NCBI GenBank assembly: GCA_030848705.1
Contig: CM061245.1
Span: 80,463,564 to 80,527,563, forward strand
Direction: 5' to 3'
From: Heracleum sosnowskyi
Lineage: Eukaryota; Streptophyta; Magnoliopsida; Apiales; Apiaceae
DNA: 64,000 nt
Of this stretch, positions 1 to 11,847 are shown piece by piece. Numbering within the stretch: position 1 is the stretch's first letter; each line of letters starts with the position of its first letter. Position numbers and translations under genes: made by a program. The notes beneath the pieces are model-generated. The model searched no databases. It was not told the DNA's origin and saw nothing but the letters and a program-made list of their open reading frames with translations.

Positions 1-1
1 A

Positions 2-292
2 AGATCGGATTATGGTAGAAAAAATTCTAGTCAAGAAGCATCAGTTCACAACACTGCAAGATCCAGTACTGCCATTTCTTCACACACTGCCCCAAATAGA
101 TATCGCAGTCAATCTGCTTCAAATGCCAGGCAAGAAGACGAAAACTCTGCTAGTGAGACACTGCAAATGCATCAGGAAGAACAAGATCTTGTAAACATGA
201 TGGCATCCTCGAGGGTTCATAGTCTTGATGGACATTATCAAATGCCAATTAAGTTTGCTTCGTCTCATATGCCTGTTCCATTTTCAATGTTG
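2..292 (+). pseudogene. Host-gene exon fragment, Ser/Gln-rich (partial)
   Basis: An open frame runs from base 2 to a possible splice donor (GTATGG) at 293. It is rich in Ser, Gln and Asn and contains the stretch EEQDLVNMMASS. From memory this stretch resembles the C-terminal region of a plant protein family with a PAP/OAS1 substrate-binding (nucleotidyltransferase-like) domain; this could not be checked. After the donor the DNA becomes AT-rich and intron-like, then turns into CACTA subterminal repeats. No other exon is visible. Because a CACTA terminus follows at 931 and retroelement DNA resumes beyond it, the fragment may be a captured exon inside the transposon rather than part of a resident gene. 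The left part lies outside the window. Confidence 0.4.
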
Positions 293-559
293 GTATGGTT
301 TATGTAGTAGATGGATGATTGGAATGGTTTGTGGATTTGTTGTTATTTTGGATGGTTTTTTTATGTATTGAAATGGCTTTTGGACAACCTATTTAGGTAT
401 TGGATTGTTTGGTAATATTTTGAATGGGAAGTTCTATATTTCAATGTCACATGTTGCTATTCTGTATTTAAAGTGTTGGTAAAAAGCATGCAAAGTGTAA
501 CCATTAACTTCAAAGTATTTAGTCTTTATGTGTTGGCAAAAGTATAGCAAAGTGTTGGC

Positions 560-931
560 ACAAAATCTAAAACTGTTCAAGAAAAAGTGTAGGCATAGTA
601 CTGCAACTGTGTTGGCATAGGTCTATAGCAATACTATTAGTAGTGTTACTACAAAGATAACTGTGTTGGCATAGATCTATAGCAACAACTAATAATATGT
701 AGCCATAGAAATAAAAAGTGTTGGCGTAGGGGTCTACGCCTACACATTTCTCCCGTGTTACCAAAAACTACAAAAGTGTTGGCATAGACCCCTATGGTAG
801 CGGCCATTTTTCTAACACCCTCAAATTTGGTCAAAGTGTGACCATAGCCTTTTTTTTTCCTTTTACCAACAGTTTTTTGGGCTATAACCACACTTTTTCA
901 GGCGTTGCTGTAGCCCACTTATGGCGTAGTG
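560..931. mobile_element. CACTA (En/Spm-type) transposon, right terminal region
   Basis: The region ends in TAGTG at 927-931, the mirror of a CACTA terminus. Inward lie subterminal copies of TGTTGGCATAG at 610-620, 664-674, 719-729 (one variant base) and 777-787. Copia pol coding starts immediately after, with a plausible 3-bp target CTT at 932-934. The inverted terminal sequence CACTACGCCATA resembles CACTACACCATA at 25338 and 27131, so these are related families. The left end is not in the window. No transposase is visible, so this is probably a non-autonomous copy or only the end of one. Confidence 0.75.
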
Positions 932-932
932 C

Positions 933-2417
933 TTGTATGAGAATAATACTTTTGAGTTGGTGAAGCTACCTAAGGGAAAACAAGATTTGAAAAACAGGTG
1001 GGTTTATAGAGTGAAGCAAGATGAGCATACTTCACAACCACGGTACAAAGCTAGGTTGGTCGTCAAGGGATTCAGTCAGAGAAAGGGTATTGATTTTGAT
1101 GAGATCTTTTCTCCAGTTGTTAAGATGACATCAATTCGTGTGGTGCTTGGTTTAGCAGCTAATCTTGATTTGGAGGTTGAACAAATGGATGTCAAGACAA
1201 CTTTTCTACATGATGACTTGGACAAAGAAATATACATGGAGAAACATGAAGGTTTTCATGTAAAAGGTAAAGAGGATTATGTTTGTAGACTTCTTAAGAG
1301 TCTATATGGTTTGAAACAGGCACCTCGACGATGGTATAAAAAGTTCGAGTCGTTTATGAAGGAGCAAGGCTACCGTAAGACTATTACTGACCATTGTGTT
1401 TTTGTTCAGAAATTTGCAGATGATGATTTTATAATATTATTGCTTTATGTGGATGACATGCTTATTGTTGGCAAAAATGCTGGAAGAATTTCCCCGTTGA
1501 AGCAACAATTAAGTAAGTCATTTGATATGAAGGACTTGGGGCCAGCGAAACAGATTCTTGGCATTCGTATTCATCGAGACAGAGTGGCCAAGAAGTTGCA
1601 TATATCACAGGAGCAGTATATTGAGAAGGTGCTTTGCAGGTTCAACATGGATAAATCTAAAGTTGTTAGTTCTCCTCTTACTACCAACTTTAAGTTGACT
1701 AGAAATGATTCTCCTTCTACGAAGGAAGAAATTGCAGAGATGGATGGAGTTCCATATGCCTCAATAGTAGGAAGTTTGATGTATGCTATGGTATCTACGA
1801 GACCTGATATAGCCTTTGCAGTTGGTGTTGTAAGTCGTTATCTAACAAATCCAGGTAAGAAGCATTGGGAAACGGTTAAGTGGATTATGAGATATCTTAG
1901 AGGTACTTCCAAATTGGGTCTGACATTTGGGAATAGTAAACCAGTGCTTGTTGGATATACAGATTCTGACTTGGCAGGAGATAAGGATTCGCTGAAATCT
2001 ACTTCTGGATATTTGATGACTTTGGCAGGGGGAGTGGTCTCATGGCAATCTAGGTTGCAAAAGGGTGTTTCACTTTCTACGGGGGAGGCAGAGTATGTAG
2101 CAGCAACTGAAGCTTGTAAAGAGTTGTTGTTGTTGAAGCGGTTGATGCAGGAACTGGGCTTTCCGCAACAACGCTATGTGGTTTTTTGTGATAATCAAGT
2201 AGCTATTGACATAGCTAAACATCCTACATTTCATGCAAGAACGAAGCATATCGATATGAGATATCATTGGATTAGAGACGCTCTTGAAGAAGGGTTGTTT
2301 GAAGTGGACAAGGTACACACCGATGATAATGGTTCCGATAAGTTGACAAAGTCTTTAGCTAAAGGAAAGTTGAAGGTATGTTGTTCAATCGCCGGAATGG
2401 CGAACTCTTTCTCATAG
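933..2417 (+). pseudogene. Ty1/copia (Tork/Tnt1-like) pol: reverse transcriptase and RNase H, 5' truncated
   Basis: A 494-codon open frame covers the C-terminal half of a copia polyprotein. The reverse transcriptase contains KARLVVKGFSQ, the YGLKQAP motif and the catalytic YVDDML (near residue 172). RNase H follows with GYTDSDLAG, STGEAEYVA and CDNQVAIDIAKHP, and then a typical C-terminus with CCSIAGM. No stop or frameshift is seen. There is no ATG at the left edge: the frame simply begins after the CACTA terminus at 931, and codons reading LYENNTFELVKLP match the middle of a copia pol. Gag, protease and integrase must lie left of the CACTA insertion, outside the window. The lineage (Tork) is inferred from overall similarity to Tnt1-type proteins. 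Not functional as it stands. Confidence 0.9.
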
Positions 2418-2420
2418 TTA

Positions 2421-2434
2421 GAAAGGGGGAGATT
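2421..2434 (+). other. Polypurine tract of the Tork copia
   Basis: GAAAGGGGGAGATT directly follows the pol stop codon and precedes TGTTGGG, the usual position for the plus-strand primer. Confidence 0.75.
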
Positions 2435-3108
2435 TGTTGGGTTTTAGTTTCTATCTATGAGATTAAAAGCTCAATTGGATTACCCTTTTTTTGGCCCACA
2501 AGGAGATAAAAATAAGGGAACCATATATATATAATTATAGGAGGATTATAATAAAATAAGAGAGAGGAAAATTAGACACAAGAGAGATCTAGAGTGAAAA
2601 ATTCGCAGAAATTTTTATGCTTGCACAAGCTGCCTTGAATTTGCGATTCCCGGAGTTCTACCGATCGGATCGTCCTGAATTTTGGACAAAAACTTCCTCA
2701 CACCGACATCTAAATTCTGAACGGTGGAGATCGGATTCTGAGCTCCAGAGGTCAGTTTATTAAGGGGCTTAACAGAGCTGTTTGCACCACGGTGAGGTTA
2801 AACCTCCCCGTGGGTTTTTCTCATTGTTGTCTTATTTTGACTTCCCTCTAGTTTTTTCTAGAGAAGACTTGGTGTATTCCCATATAATTTGTGATAGTGA
2901 ATTGTTTGGGTGGACTACGGTCCCGTGGTTTTTACTCCTTACATTTGAGGGGGTTTTCCACGTATAACTTTTGGTGTCTTGTTTTTTCGTTTATTGTTCT
3001 TTACTTGTTTATTTCATCGAAGGTTCATACAAGTAGGGATATGTATTGTCCAACGAAGTTAATTATGCACTTAGTTGTTACCGTTGTGGTCACTTTTTCC
3101 CATCAGCA
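2435..3108 (+). repeat. 3' LTR of the Tork copia
   Basis: Begins TGTTGGGTTT just after the polypurine tract. The right end is taken at a CA near 3108. This end is uncertain because the partner LTR and the 5' target duplication lie outside the window. A TATA-rich stretch at about 2524-2536 may be the promoter core. Confidence 0.55.
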
Positions 3109-3269
3109 ACATGATGTGAAGGAGGAGCGGGGAAAAAACAAGGGGAGAGAAGTGATAGAAAAGAGTGAAAGTGAAAAGAAAAGAACAACTAGGGTTGATT
3201 GTAGACAGTGGTGAGGAAAATAGGAAGATGACTTTCATTGAGCTTTAGGGTTGTAATTTATGAATAGTG

Positions 3270-3784
3270 TTTGATGAATGATTGTTATAGAAAAATAAAA
3301 AGGTGATGCTAAATGTAAAAATTGTTAAATAAATAAATGTTGCAATAAACAAAAATTTATCGGCAAAATACGAAAAGTGTTTAACAAAAAAATGTTGGAA
3401 TAAAGTAGTAGGTGTTTCTAACTAAAATAATTGTTACATCATTCAGTGTTGTAATATGAAGCATTGGTATTGTCACAGGGTCTACTGCAATACTTTTTTG
3501 ATGTTGTAGTACAATTATCAGTATTGATATAAGGTTTATTGCAACACTTTTTCGCTGTTGATACAAATAATATGGTATTACCGTAAGGGATCTGTGCAAC
3601 ATTATTTCATGTGTTGCTTCAAGTTCTACAAGTGTTAGTTTCGACCTCTACAGTAAAGGTGTAAAGTTTAACACTTTCAAAATAAAAAATGTATTACTCT
3701 AGGCTATTTTTTACTTCTAACTACACTTTTCACAATTTTTTACACTTTTTTCAGATGTTGCAAAAACCTATATATAATATAATG
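3270..3784. mobile_element. Decayed CACTA terminal region
   Basis: Many degenerate TGTTG / CAACA subterminal words are present. Its last 50 bases (TACACTTTTTTCAGATGTTGC...) align by eye with the end of the CACTA element at 880-931, but the terminal TAGTG has decayed to a sequence ending AATG at about 3784. No ORF of substance. The left boundary is not defined. Confidence 0.45.
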
Positions 3785-3879
3785 CGATCTATTATTTATT
3801 GAAAAGCATTGTCAATATTATCAAATATCAATTACATAATAAATCCAATTTTGTCACTCTTTCTCTTCAATGATATCTA

Positions 3880-4460
3880 GTGATGGGTATTCACCTCGCC
3901 TCGCCCCGTTCGAAACGGGGAATCAGAGATTTTTCCAGGCACGAAACGGGGATCGGGGACAAATACGTGAAAAATTCGGGGATCGGAGCGGGGTCGGGGA
4001 TTAGGGTCTCCCCGTCCCGATCCCCGTTCATCCCCCCAATACCTATTTTAATATATATATATATATATATATAATGTTACAATTTTAATTTTTTTTATCT
4101 ATTCAATAATTTATAAGTAACATATTATGTTATAATTTAATTATAATAATATTATTTTTATTATTATTAATAGTATAAGTAAATTTAATTCAAATTGATG
4201 TTTAAAATATCATTTTAAAATTTAAAAAAATTAAATTTTTATTTATCATATTATAAAATATAATTCATTTTTATTTACAATTTTAAAAAAAAAGGATTTC
4301 TCGATTCTCCGTCTAGATCTCCATTCCCAGTTCGGGACGAAGATCGGGAAATAAAATAATTCTCGTTTAGGAATCGGAAGGAATTCGAGAACGATTTTAA
4401 AAATCGGAGATCGATGACGAGAATAACACTCGATCCCGAAGTGACCCTACATCCATTCCC
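3880..4460. mobile_element. 581-bp non-autonomous element with GC-rich ends
   Basis: It is flanked by the direct repeat AATGATATCTA at 3869-3879 and 4461-4471, an 11-bp target duplication. The outer parts are GC-rich (repeated CGGGGATCGGGG-like words) and the middle is AT-rich with a (TA)n run. The two ends are loosely inverted. An 11-bp duplication fits a Mutator-like MITE or a SINE; no poly-A tail was seen, so the class is open. Confidence 0.6.
4050..4073. repeat. (TA)n microsatellite
   Basis: About 12 TA units inside the 3880-4460 element. Confidence 0.95.
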
Positions 4461-4714
4461 AATGATATCTAAAACAATAGGACAACATCTTTAAAATCCA
4501 TCTATATTATATTATTAAAGACGAAACATTAAAAGTTTTGGTCAGTCGGTCGGTCGGTATTTGGGCCGGGCCTATTTATAATTTGGGTCGGGCCTATCTA
4601 TAATTAATTTATTTATAATTAATTTTTTTTTCAGCTAAAACACATTACCTATTTTATATATTTGTTCTAACCAAAACAACTTATCTTCTAAAAATAAAAT
4701 AGGTAATATATATA

Positions 4715-5117
4715 GTTAAGTTCTATGGAGACCACCTTTTTTGTGGAGACTTGGAGATCACATACATTCTGCAATCTAAATTTAGCAAAATATAATATTT
4801 TATAAATTATGTTCTATGAAAATAACTATTTTCATTTAAAATCTTTAAAATTATATATGTTTTGAAACTAAAACATAGCAAAACATATTGTTATGCAAAA
4901 CATGTTCGGTTTGCAGAACATTCATGTTTAGTTTGCAGAACTTATATGATTTTCAAGATTTTCAATGAAATAGTGTTTTTCATAGAATATACTTTGCAAA
5001 ACAGTACGTTTTGCAAATTTTTGATTACAAAATATGATCTATTTTGCCAAATTTAGATTGCAGAACGTATGTGGTCTCCGGATCTCCACAGAAAAGGTGG
5101 TCTCCATAGAACTTAAC
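4715..5117. mobile_element. Foldback MITE with ~80-bp inverted ends
   Basis: The left arm starts GTTAAGTTCTATGGAGACCA and the right arm is its near-perfect reverse complement, ending AACTTAAC. The arms pair over about 80 bases with a few mismatches. The flanks are TA-rich on both sides (ATATATA), so the target duplication cannot be sized. No ORF. Confidence 0.8.
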
Positions 5118-5929
5118 ACTATATATATAATGGTAATATTATTACATATTTATAACTGATTACCTTTTTCAGCAAAAACACATTATCTGTTCTACATTTT
5201 TTAACTAAAATAACTCATCTTCTAAACATAACACATGGAAAATAAATATGTAATGGTAATATTGTTATATATAATTATTAATAAATAACAAATTACCCAT
5301 TTCAGCTAAACACATAACCTTTTTTTTATTTTTTTTAACTTAAACAACTAATTTTCTAAAATTAACACGAGCAATATATATATAAAAATGTAATATAATT
5401 TTATATTTTTTTAGCTAAAACACATTACCTATTTTATATATTTTTCTAACCAAAACAACTCATCTTCTAAAAATAAAATAGGTAATATATATATAAAATG
5501 GTAATATTATTACATATTTATAACTGATTACCTTTTTCAGCAAAAATAGTTCTTTCTAACTAAAACAACTCATCTTCTAAACATAACACAAAGAAAATAA
5601 ATATGTAATGGTAATATTGTTATATATAATTATTAATAAATAATCACTTACCCTTTTCAGCTAAACACATAATTTTTTTTATTTTTTTCTAAATTAAGCA
5701 ACTAATTTTCTAAAAGTAACACGACCAACATATATATAAAAAGGTAATATAATTTTAGATTTTTCAATTTAAACAACTAATTTTCTAAAACTAACATGGG
5801 AAACATATATATAAATGTAATATAATTTTATATCATTATTAATAAGTAACTAACTGTCTTTTTAAGAACATTGTCTGTTATATATTTTTTAAGTAAAACA
5901 ACTCATATTCGAATTAAAAATAACACGGG

Positions 5930-5931
<2 letters not shown>

Positions 5932-5976
<45 letters not shown>
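5932..5976. repeat. (TA)n microsatellite
   Basis: About 22 uninterrupted TA units. Confidence 0.95.
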
Positions 5977-5978
<2 letters not shown>

Positions 5979-5979
5979 G

Positions 5980-7326
5980 ATAATATTATTATATTAAACT
6001 TATAAAATCGAGGTTTAATATAATTTTTTATAACATACAATTTAAACAAGATAATTAATAAAAAAAATAAAAGTAATAGCATATGTTAGAAGAAACTCGG
6101 TACATTACACAACACATATGTTATTATTTGCAATTTAGTTGCATTTAGATTTTTTAAGAGCAAATAAATACAGACCGTTAGATCTATTATTTAAAAATAT
6201 TTTATATTTTAATATTTAAAATACTACTAAAAATTACGTTAACAATTTATTAAATTAAATTATTTATATTATTAATAAAATATTAAAGAAGTTATAAGGT
6301 CGATGATTTAGAAGTTCTCAAGTACCAAATTAAGTTGCAAACCTTTATTTTTTTTCGCTAAGTAAACTAAATTAAGTTGCAAACCTTTGTTTCTTTTCGC
6401 TAAGTTGAGCCATGCTACAAAGTTCGTCCACTCCACCACAATTTTAATTAAAAAATATATTATATTTAACACATTGACTTCCGGTCAATGTTCTAAAAGT
6501 TGTTGGCGATCCGTACTGATTAACCAAAAATCCATCTAAAATTCATTTTTTCAAAAAACAGTCAAAGTAGGTTGAAACAGTAAAAATCAATCAAAAATCG
6601 GATTAATTTGTCAAAAATCGAACTAATTAATTAAAATTAGTTAAAATTAAAAAAAAAAATTAAAAAGGTAGAAACTTGATTAAAAGAATAATAAAAAACA
6701 TTATTTTTGTATATATAATTATTGTTTTAGATGCTTAAATCATAAATTCTCTTAATTTTATCTCTCAAATTGATCTCTAATTCAAAATAATCTTGAAAAT
6801 TATATTTATTACAGTTATACAATATTTTTAATATATTTACATAAATAAATGATAATAATACATGTTTAGTTGAAATAACAAAACACTTTTATATAAATAT
6901 AATTGTATGTAAAAGAATATTATTAAATTTATTTTGATAAATCATTTCAATTAATGTCCAATTATTTAATTAATCCTTTCATCAATGAACTCCGATTTAT
7001 GACTTTTACAACCCTACCTACAACTACAAATATCTGTAACTTCTTTCTAGATTGCTATAGTAAACTAACCTCTTCCGCATAGCCAATTTAAAAAATCAAA
7101 TCAAATTAGTAATTGTGTACGTGTACATGCATAGCTAGGCCGATTTAACTTTTTTTTCCCGTTCTTCTTCTTCTTCTGACGAGAAGGCTGATTTAACTCA
7201 AGAATGACAAGTGCATGTATCTAATAAAATATTGATCATATTTTATTAAGTCGGTTCTTTGGACTAATTAGACTTGAGACGAATGCATTATTTTATATTT
7301 GTTTAACCTTAATTCTGAAAACTTAG
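5980..7326. other. AT-rich spacer without genes
   Basis: No coding frame, RNA gene or transposon end could be supported here. A short direct repeat (6327-6404) and a (TTC)n stretch near 7163 are the only local structures. The last five bases (CTTAG) are the left target duplication of the Tat element. Confidence 0.6.
6327..6404 (+). repeat. Two tandem ~37-bp units
   Basis: AAATTAAGTTGCAAACCTTT begins at 6327 and again at 6368. Both copies continue into a T-rich run and TTCGCTAAGT. Confidence 0.85.
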
Positions 7327-8205
7327 TGTTGTAACGAGAATTTCGTACAACAGTGTGTTGGAGGTTTATGAAAAGTGGTGGCTGGACTTGTATGATGACT
7401 CATCAGAAAATTGAATAGAGAATGGGTTCTTTCTCTTGCTCTTTGCCGAGTGTCAATTGTGTATCATAAAAGGTGTCTACGTACCCCTTATATAGGGATC
7501 AAGCCTCACGTAGTTCTTGGAAAACAAGTCATTAGATAAGCTCATTCAGTCCAAGCCCATAAATAGTCAAAGTTTATCCATCCAATGTTCCCATAAATAG
7601 TTCAAGGATTACCAATCCACCTCACATTCCCATAAATAGTTCAAGGATTACCAATCCACCTCACGTTCCCATAAATAGTCCGGTCTTCACACGTTTTCCT
7701 ACAATCTCGCGGCATCTCCGCATTTCTTTCCATGATTGTAGGTCTGTCCCGTGTCAACCAAGAAACATCCATTCCCTAAATAGGAATTTCCATATTTTGG
7801 GCTTCACCCAAGGTGCGAGCTGGCCAGGCTCGCACCGCATAAGTCAATACATAAAAATACACAATTTAAAGGTTACCTTTTCATAGTTAAGTGGTGCGGG
7901 TTCACCTGTGTTCAATCATTCCTATTTCTCATAAGTAGTGCGAGCCCATTATTTCACAACGGTGAGAGCCCGTAATTTATGGTGCGAGCTCAACATGGTG
8001 AGTGCCCAGCTCATTATGATAAGAACTTCGCGCAAGCCCTTATTAAGGTGAGAGCTCATAAGAAGAAGAGCCCATCATACTTAGAAGAATCATCCTGAAA
8101 TTTAAGGTGCGAGCCTAAGCCCAGGCCGTACCAATATAACTCCCTTTTAGGCCCAAATCATTTATGGACCTGTTTAGGGCCCATTATCGAAAATCCAGTA
8201 TAACA
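7327..8205 (-). repeat. Tat 3' LTR (left copy)
   Basis: Plus-strand view: TGTTGTAACGAG at the left to CCAGTATAACA at the right, 879 bp. It pairs with 41299-42178. Inside are two tandem copies of a ~40-bp unit (CCCATAAATAGTTCAAGGAT, near 7590-7680) and many GTGCGAGC / GTGAGAGC words. Confidence 0.92.
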
Positions 8206-8220
8206 ACTACCCCCCAAAAT
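8206..8220 (-). other. Tat polypurine tract
   Basis: On the minus strand ATTTTGGGGGGTAGT sits directly before the 3' LTR. Confidence 0.75.
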
Positions 8221-8412
8221 TCCTTAGTAATCTTAGATAAGGAATTTTCATTCTCTTTAAATATTACGGTGCGAGCCCAATGCCCAGTTCGCATATCGTC
8301 CAGTTCGCACATTACTTGTTAGGCGTGTGTTAATCGTTTACTGCTGTTCATGGAAAGACGTGTCGTCCATTCATACACAAACACGTGTCCCCACATTCTC
8401 TCTCCTCCCCTC

Positions 8413-8420
8413 TATAAATA
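8413..8420 (+). promoter_or_regulatory. TATA box for the Tat extra gene
   Basis: TATAAATA lies in a C/T-rich stretch outside the LTR, 160 bases upstream of a well-formed splice donor (8581) and 440 upstream of the gene's ATG. Its position suggests that the extra gene is transcribed independently of the LTR, toward integrase. Confidence 0.55.
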
Positions 8421-8580
8421 CCCTGAAATTTCTTTTCATAAAACCATTCTATCAAAAACAGTAACAAGACTCTGTCCATTTTTGCTCAAGAATCAAACAC
8501 GGCGAAAATCATCATCACTTCCCGGCGATCATCCGCAACTTCATCAAGTTCTTCAAGTTCATCCTCTAATCCTTCACAAA

Positions 8581-8860
8581 GTAAGCATTTCAATCTCAAA
8601 AAATCCTTTTCAACGTATGTTTTTATGTTTCTGCAATACATATTATCTGTTCGAACTGAACAAGTTGCGAACTGAGTTCTCTTTGTTAAAGCGAACTCAT
8701 CCCACGGTTCGAGCTGAACCTGGGTTTGTTACGAGAATAAGACCTGTGTTCGCATCGAACATAGTAGTCTTAATTGTCCGTGCGAGGCGAGGACACTTAG
8801 CATTCTTCACTTCTTTATTTTATTTTAGGGGCACATACTAATTTTCACCATCTTTTTCAG
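8581..8860 (+). other. 5' UTR intron of the Tat extra gene
   Basis: Donor GTAAGC at 8581; a pyrimidine-rich acceptor TCTTTTTCAG ends at 8860, with the ATG immediately after. The 280-bp length and T-rich content are typical of plant introns. Confidence 0.6.
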
Positions 8861-10189
8861 ATGTCGAGCGCGACCCCGTCCATGTCTACTGGTTCGCTTG
8901 GTAACACACCGAGTCCGGCTCGTTCTTCTGCTACTCCGTCTCCCTTGAATCATTATCCTCCTGAACTTAGAGGTTCTAAAGAATTCCAACGTGAATTAAC
9001 ATCCATCTCGGGTCGTCTAAGCCAACCAATTTCCCCAAACTCAGCCATTACTCCTGAAGGGGCAGCCAATATTGCCAGGGTAGAGAATGCGATGCGAGCT
9101 AGTGGATCCAGCTCGTTAAGACTTCAACTCGATCCCAACTCTGCTCCAGAAAACTACACTAGGGAGAAAGATTTATATTCATGGAGAGACAAGAAGACAT
9201 GACCAAGTGCTTCCATCTCACTTGGCCTCGAAGATCTATTCAATCGTTCGGTGCGATCCATAAGAAACGAGGAGGCTAATGCCCATATAAATCAACTGCT
9301 TGAAGAAAGAGAAGCGAAGCTTCACCTCACACCGTCTTCCGCTAATCATCCCATTAATATCTCAGAATCATCCACAGACAGTTCCTTAGGGAGCACATTC
9401 TATGATAAACGCAAAGGGAAGGCAGTGGCACGTACCTCATCTCCCCAGGATGAGTTCGATGAAGATGACGACACCAGTTCGCACTGGTCATATGATAGTC
9501 TTGCTAGCGAGGAGATAGCAGATGTGTCAAAAGAAGTAGATTTCAGCAACTACGCATACATCCCCGAATCGTCTCCTGTGCCTTATGAACCACTCAAGCA
9601 ACCTGAGCTCGAAGGAGAAGTATTTCTTAAAAAACGCTTAATTCCAGATGGCGATGAGAGCTCATCGTCTGTTCACGAGAGTGGAAAAATTCTAGCTTGC
9701 CGAGACATGTCCACCTCTTTGACTGAGGATGTCTTGCGCGACCTCGTGGAGCAGTTCAGGCCAGAAGGTCGCATAATCCTCCCCACACCGCACATGAGAT
9801 GCTACCAATTCAATCATCCAGAAAACGGAGGACGGGCTCCTCGCATGGTTCTTTCATCTTTTTTATTAAAACTGGGTATTAATGCGCCCCTCCACCCCTT
9901 CATTCAGGAGATACTTGAGTATTATGGGCTCGCACCGCTGCAAATCAACCCAAACGGCTATAGGTCTGCCATAGCTCTATATATTCTCTATAAAAAGCAA
10001 GGCTACTTGGGTATTTCTTGAACTTAAAGCACTCAGCCGAATTTGGCTACTTCTATCTCTCTGTCTGGCCCTATTACAATAAGAAGAAACTGATTTTCGG
10101 GGGGCCAAGCAACTCGGGTAGATGGAAAGACCCCTTATTCTATGTTCATGAAGTTCCCCGAGTTCAAACTCACTTTTATTACGACCCCG

Positions 10190-10284
10190 GTAAGCAATTC
10201 ATTTGAGCTCGCATCGTTTCTTTCACTTCGCCCCGCACTTTTTCGCTTCGCACCGTTTCTTATGTTTTGTTTTTATTTATTCAG
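10190..10284 (+). other. Intron 1 within the Tat extra gene
   Basis: Donor GTAAGC after codons for YYDP, acceptor TTATTCAG, 95 bp. Joining restores an open frame continuing PPVRTPLQG. Confidence 0.65.
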
Positions 10285-10600
10285 AACCTCCTGTGAGAAC
10301 TCCTCTACAAGGTCAAGAAAAGATTAATGCCGATAATCTTTTAAACATCCCCGTCTCAGAACAAAATATTAAAAAACTGATCACTACTGCTGATAAGTGG
10401 GTATTTTATTCACTTAAAACGTTTCCGTATGGCTTAAAACGATTGTTTGTACTCGAGTTGTGGTATTTTTGATCTCTTTTAAGGGTATTGTGCAGGAATA
10501 TCTATCACAGGTGTAATGGGAATGAAGCGGAGCAATCGGAATGCAATTTGGAGCTAAAACGAAGAAAATGGAAAAATTCGTCTTCCTGGACAGAAGGCAC

Positions 10601-10718
10601 GGCGCGGCAGCGCCGTGTTTGAGCTTGCCTATGGCGCGGCAGCGCTGCATGAAAACAGAACAGTAAATCTATGGCGCGGCAGCGCCGCTCTCCTATGTAA
10701 CTGTGGCGCGACAGCGCC
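10601..10718 (+). repeat. Four GGCGCGGCAGCGCC-type palindromes
   Basis: Copies at 10601-10614, 10633-10646, 10673-10686 and 10705-10718, with start spacings of 32, 40 and 32 bases. Each 14-mer is nearly its own reverse complement. They lie 100-220 bases upstream of the LTR TATA box. Confidence 0.9.
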
Positions 10719-10817
10719 AGACATTCTGACGAAATTTCCTGCTTTGAACCCGATTTGCTGATTTTTCGAGTTGAAGTCAAACTACAATTCCGTACGACTT
10801 ATTTGCACCTGGAGGCC

Positions 10818-10825
10818 TATATAAA
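10818..10825 (+). promoter_or_regulatory. Athila LTR TATA box
   Basis: TATATAAA in CCTATATAAAGAGAAG, a consensus plant core promoter. Confidence 0.75.
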
Positions 10826-11828
10826 GAGAAGAAAACCCTAGAGAACAGGAGTGACATATACCACATATTATCTACGGAGTTTTAAAGCACGAAGAAGCAA
10901 GGAAGAAGATAGTTTTCAATTTATTCTTGTATTCTTTCTAGCTTGTGGATGCTTGGTTTGGGTGTATTCTTTAGAACCTTTGATAATTATTCCAATATTG
11001 ATTCGTTTTCTTCAATCATGTTTACATTAGAACCCATGGTGACAATTAGTTTGATTATGAACTAACTCGTTGTCATGGGGTTTTAGCGGATTTATTCATG
11101 AAGTTTATTTGTTGAATTTTCTCGATGCCTATAGTGTGATTGATGCGATATCCTATCATGGTTGTTTTAATTCGTTATAGGAGAGTAGCTAACTCCTGTA
11201 ATTGTGTGTTAATTCTTATTGAAGCGAAAGTGGATTTAAGAGTTTAGAACTTGCCATGCTAGCATAGGTTTATGCGTGAGAATATCATTCGTAATTAGTG
11301 TCGTAACTCTAACCGTTTTATGACGACTATGTGATCAATTGAATGCTTGTACTTCAACAATTATGTTTTCAATCTTTATAGACATATAGGGACTAAGCAG
11401 AATTGGGAGACTAAGTGATTTCTATCTTTATTGTGGATATTATTTAGGATGGTATTTGTGCAACGAAAGTTGGCTTATATCAGTTTTGTGTGTTCGATCA
11501 GGTATTAATAAATCACATGAAAAGGCTAGAGAATTGGAAACTATAGATGGATTGTTTAATGAAGTTAAAATTCCATGTTTTATTTGCATAAGTAATTCAA
11601 TATAACCCTTTGTTCAAATAGTTGATAATTAGTTATAAATTTTAGAAAAATTTTAGTGATAAACAAAATCCAATTTGTTATTTGTTTTAGCATCGAATAA
11701 TAATTATACATCGGTGAGTGAATTAACTAGACAATACAACGAGTCCCTGTAGGAACGAGCCTTACTTGCTATCTGTATTACTTGAGATCACGTGCACTTG
11801 CGTGTTGAGTTTGGTCGTAACAAGTTTT

Positions 11829-11847
11829 TGGCGCCGCTGCCGGGGAT
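11829..11847 (+). other. Athila primer binding site (tRNA-Asp type)
   Basis: TGGCGCCGCTGCCGGGGAT begins six bases after the 5' LTR. This is the usual Athila primer site, attributed to tRNA-Asp from knowledge of the family. Confidence 0.8.

Larger units (their letters stand above)
4501..6030 (+). mobile_element. Helitron-like element, 5' end only
   Basis: It starts with TCTATATTATATTATTAAAG after an A, followed by ACGAAACATTAAAAG. This closely matches the 5' end of the complete Helitron at 51394. The interior repeats phrases also seen there, such as CATTACCTATTTTATA and TAACACGGG. No 3' hairpin plus CTAGT was found before 7100, so the right end is arbitrary. A foldback MITE is nested at 4715-5117. 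Confidence 0.55.
10391..11822 (+). repeat. Athila 5' LTR
   Basis: TGATAAGTGGG ... GGTCGTAACA, 1432 bp. A TATA box lies at 10818-10825 and four GC-rich palindromes at 10601-10718. Confidence 0.95.

Noticed and set aside
2782..3214. Two small ORFs downstream of copia pol
   Set aside because: They fall in the LTR and adjacent transposon debris; no recognisable protein features.
7140..7200. (TTC)n tract considered as a promoter element
   Set aside because: No gene starts nearby; simple-sequence only.
10414..10780. Minus-strand ORFs of 78 and 91 codons, repeated at 16221-16596
   Set aside because: They lie inside the two Athila LTRs and arise from the GC palindromes; no start context or coding pattern.
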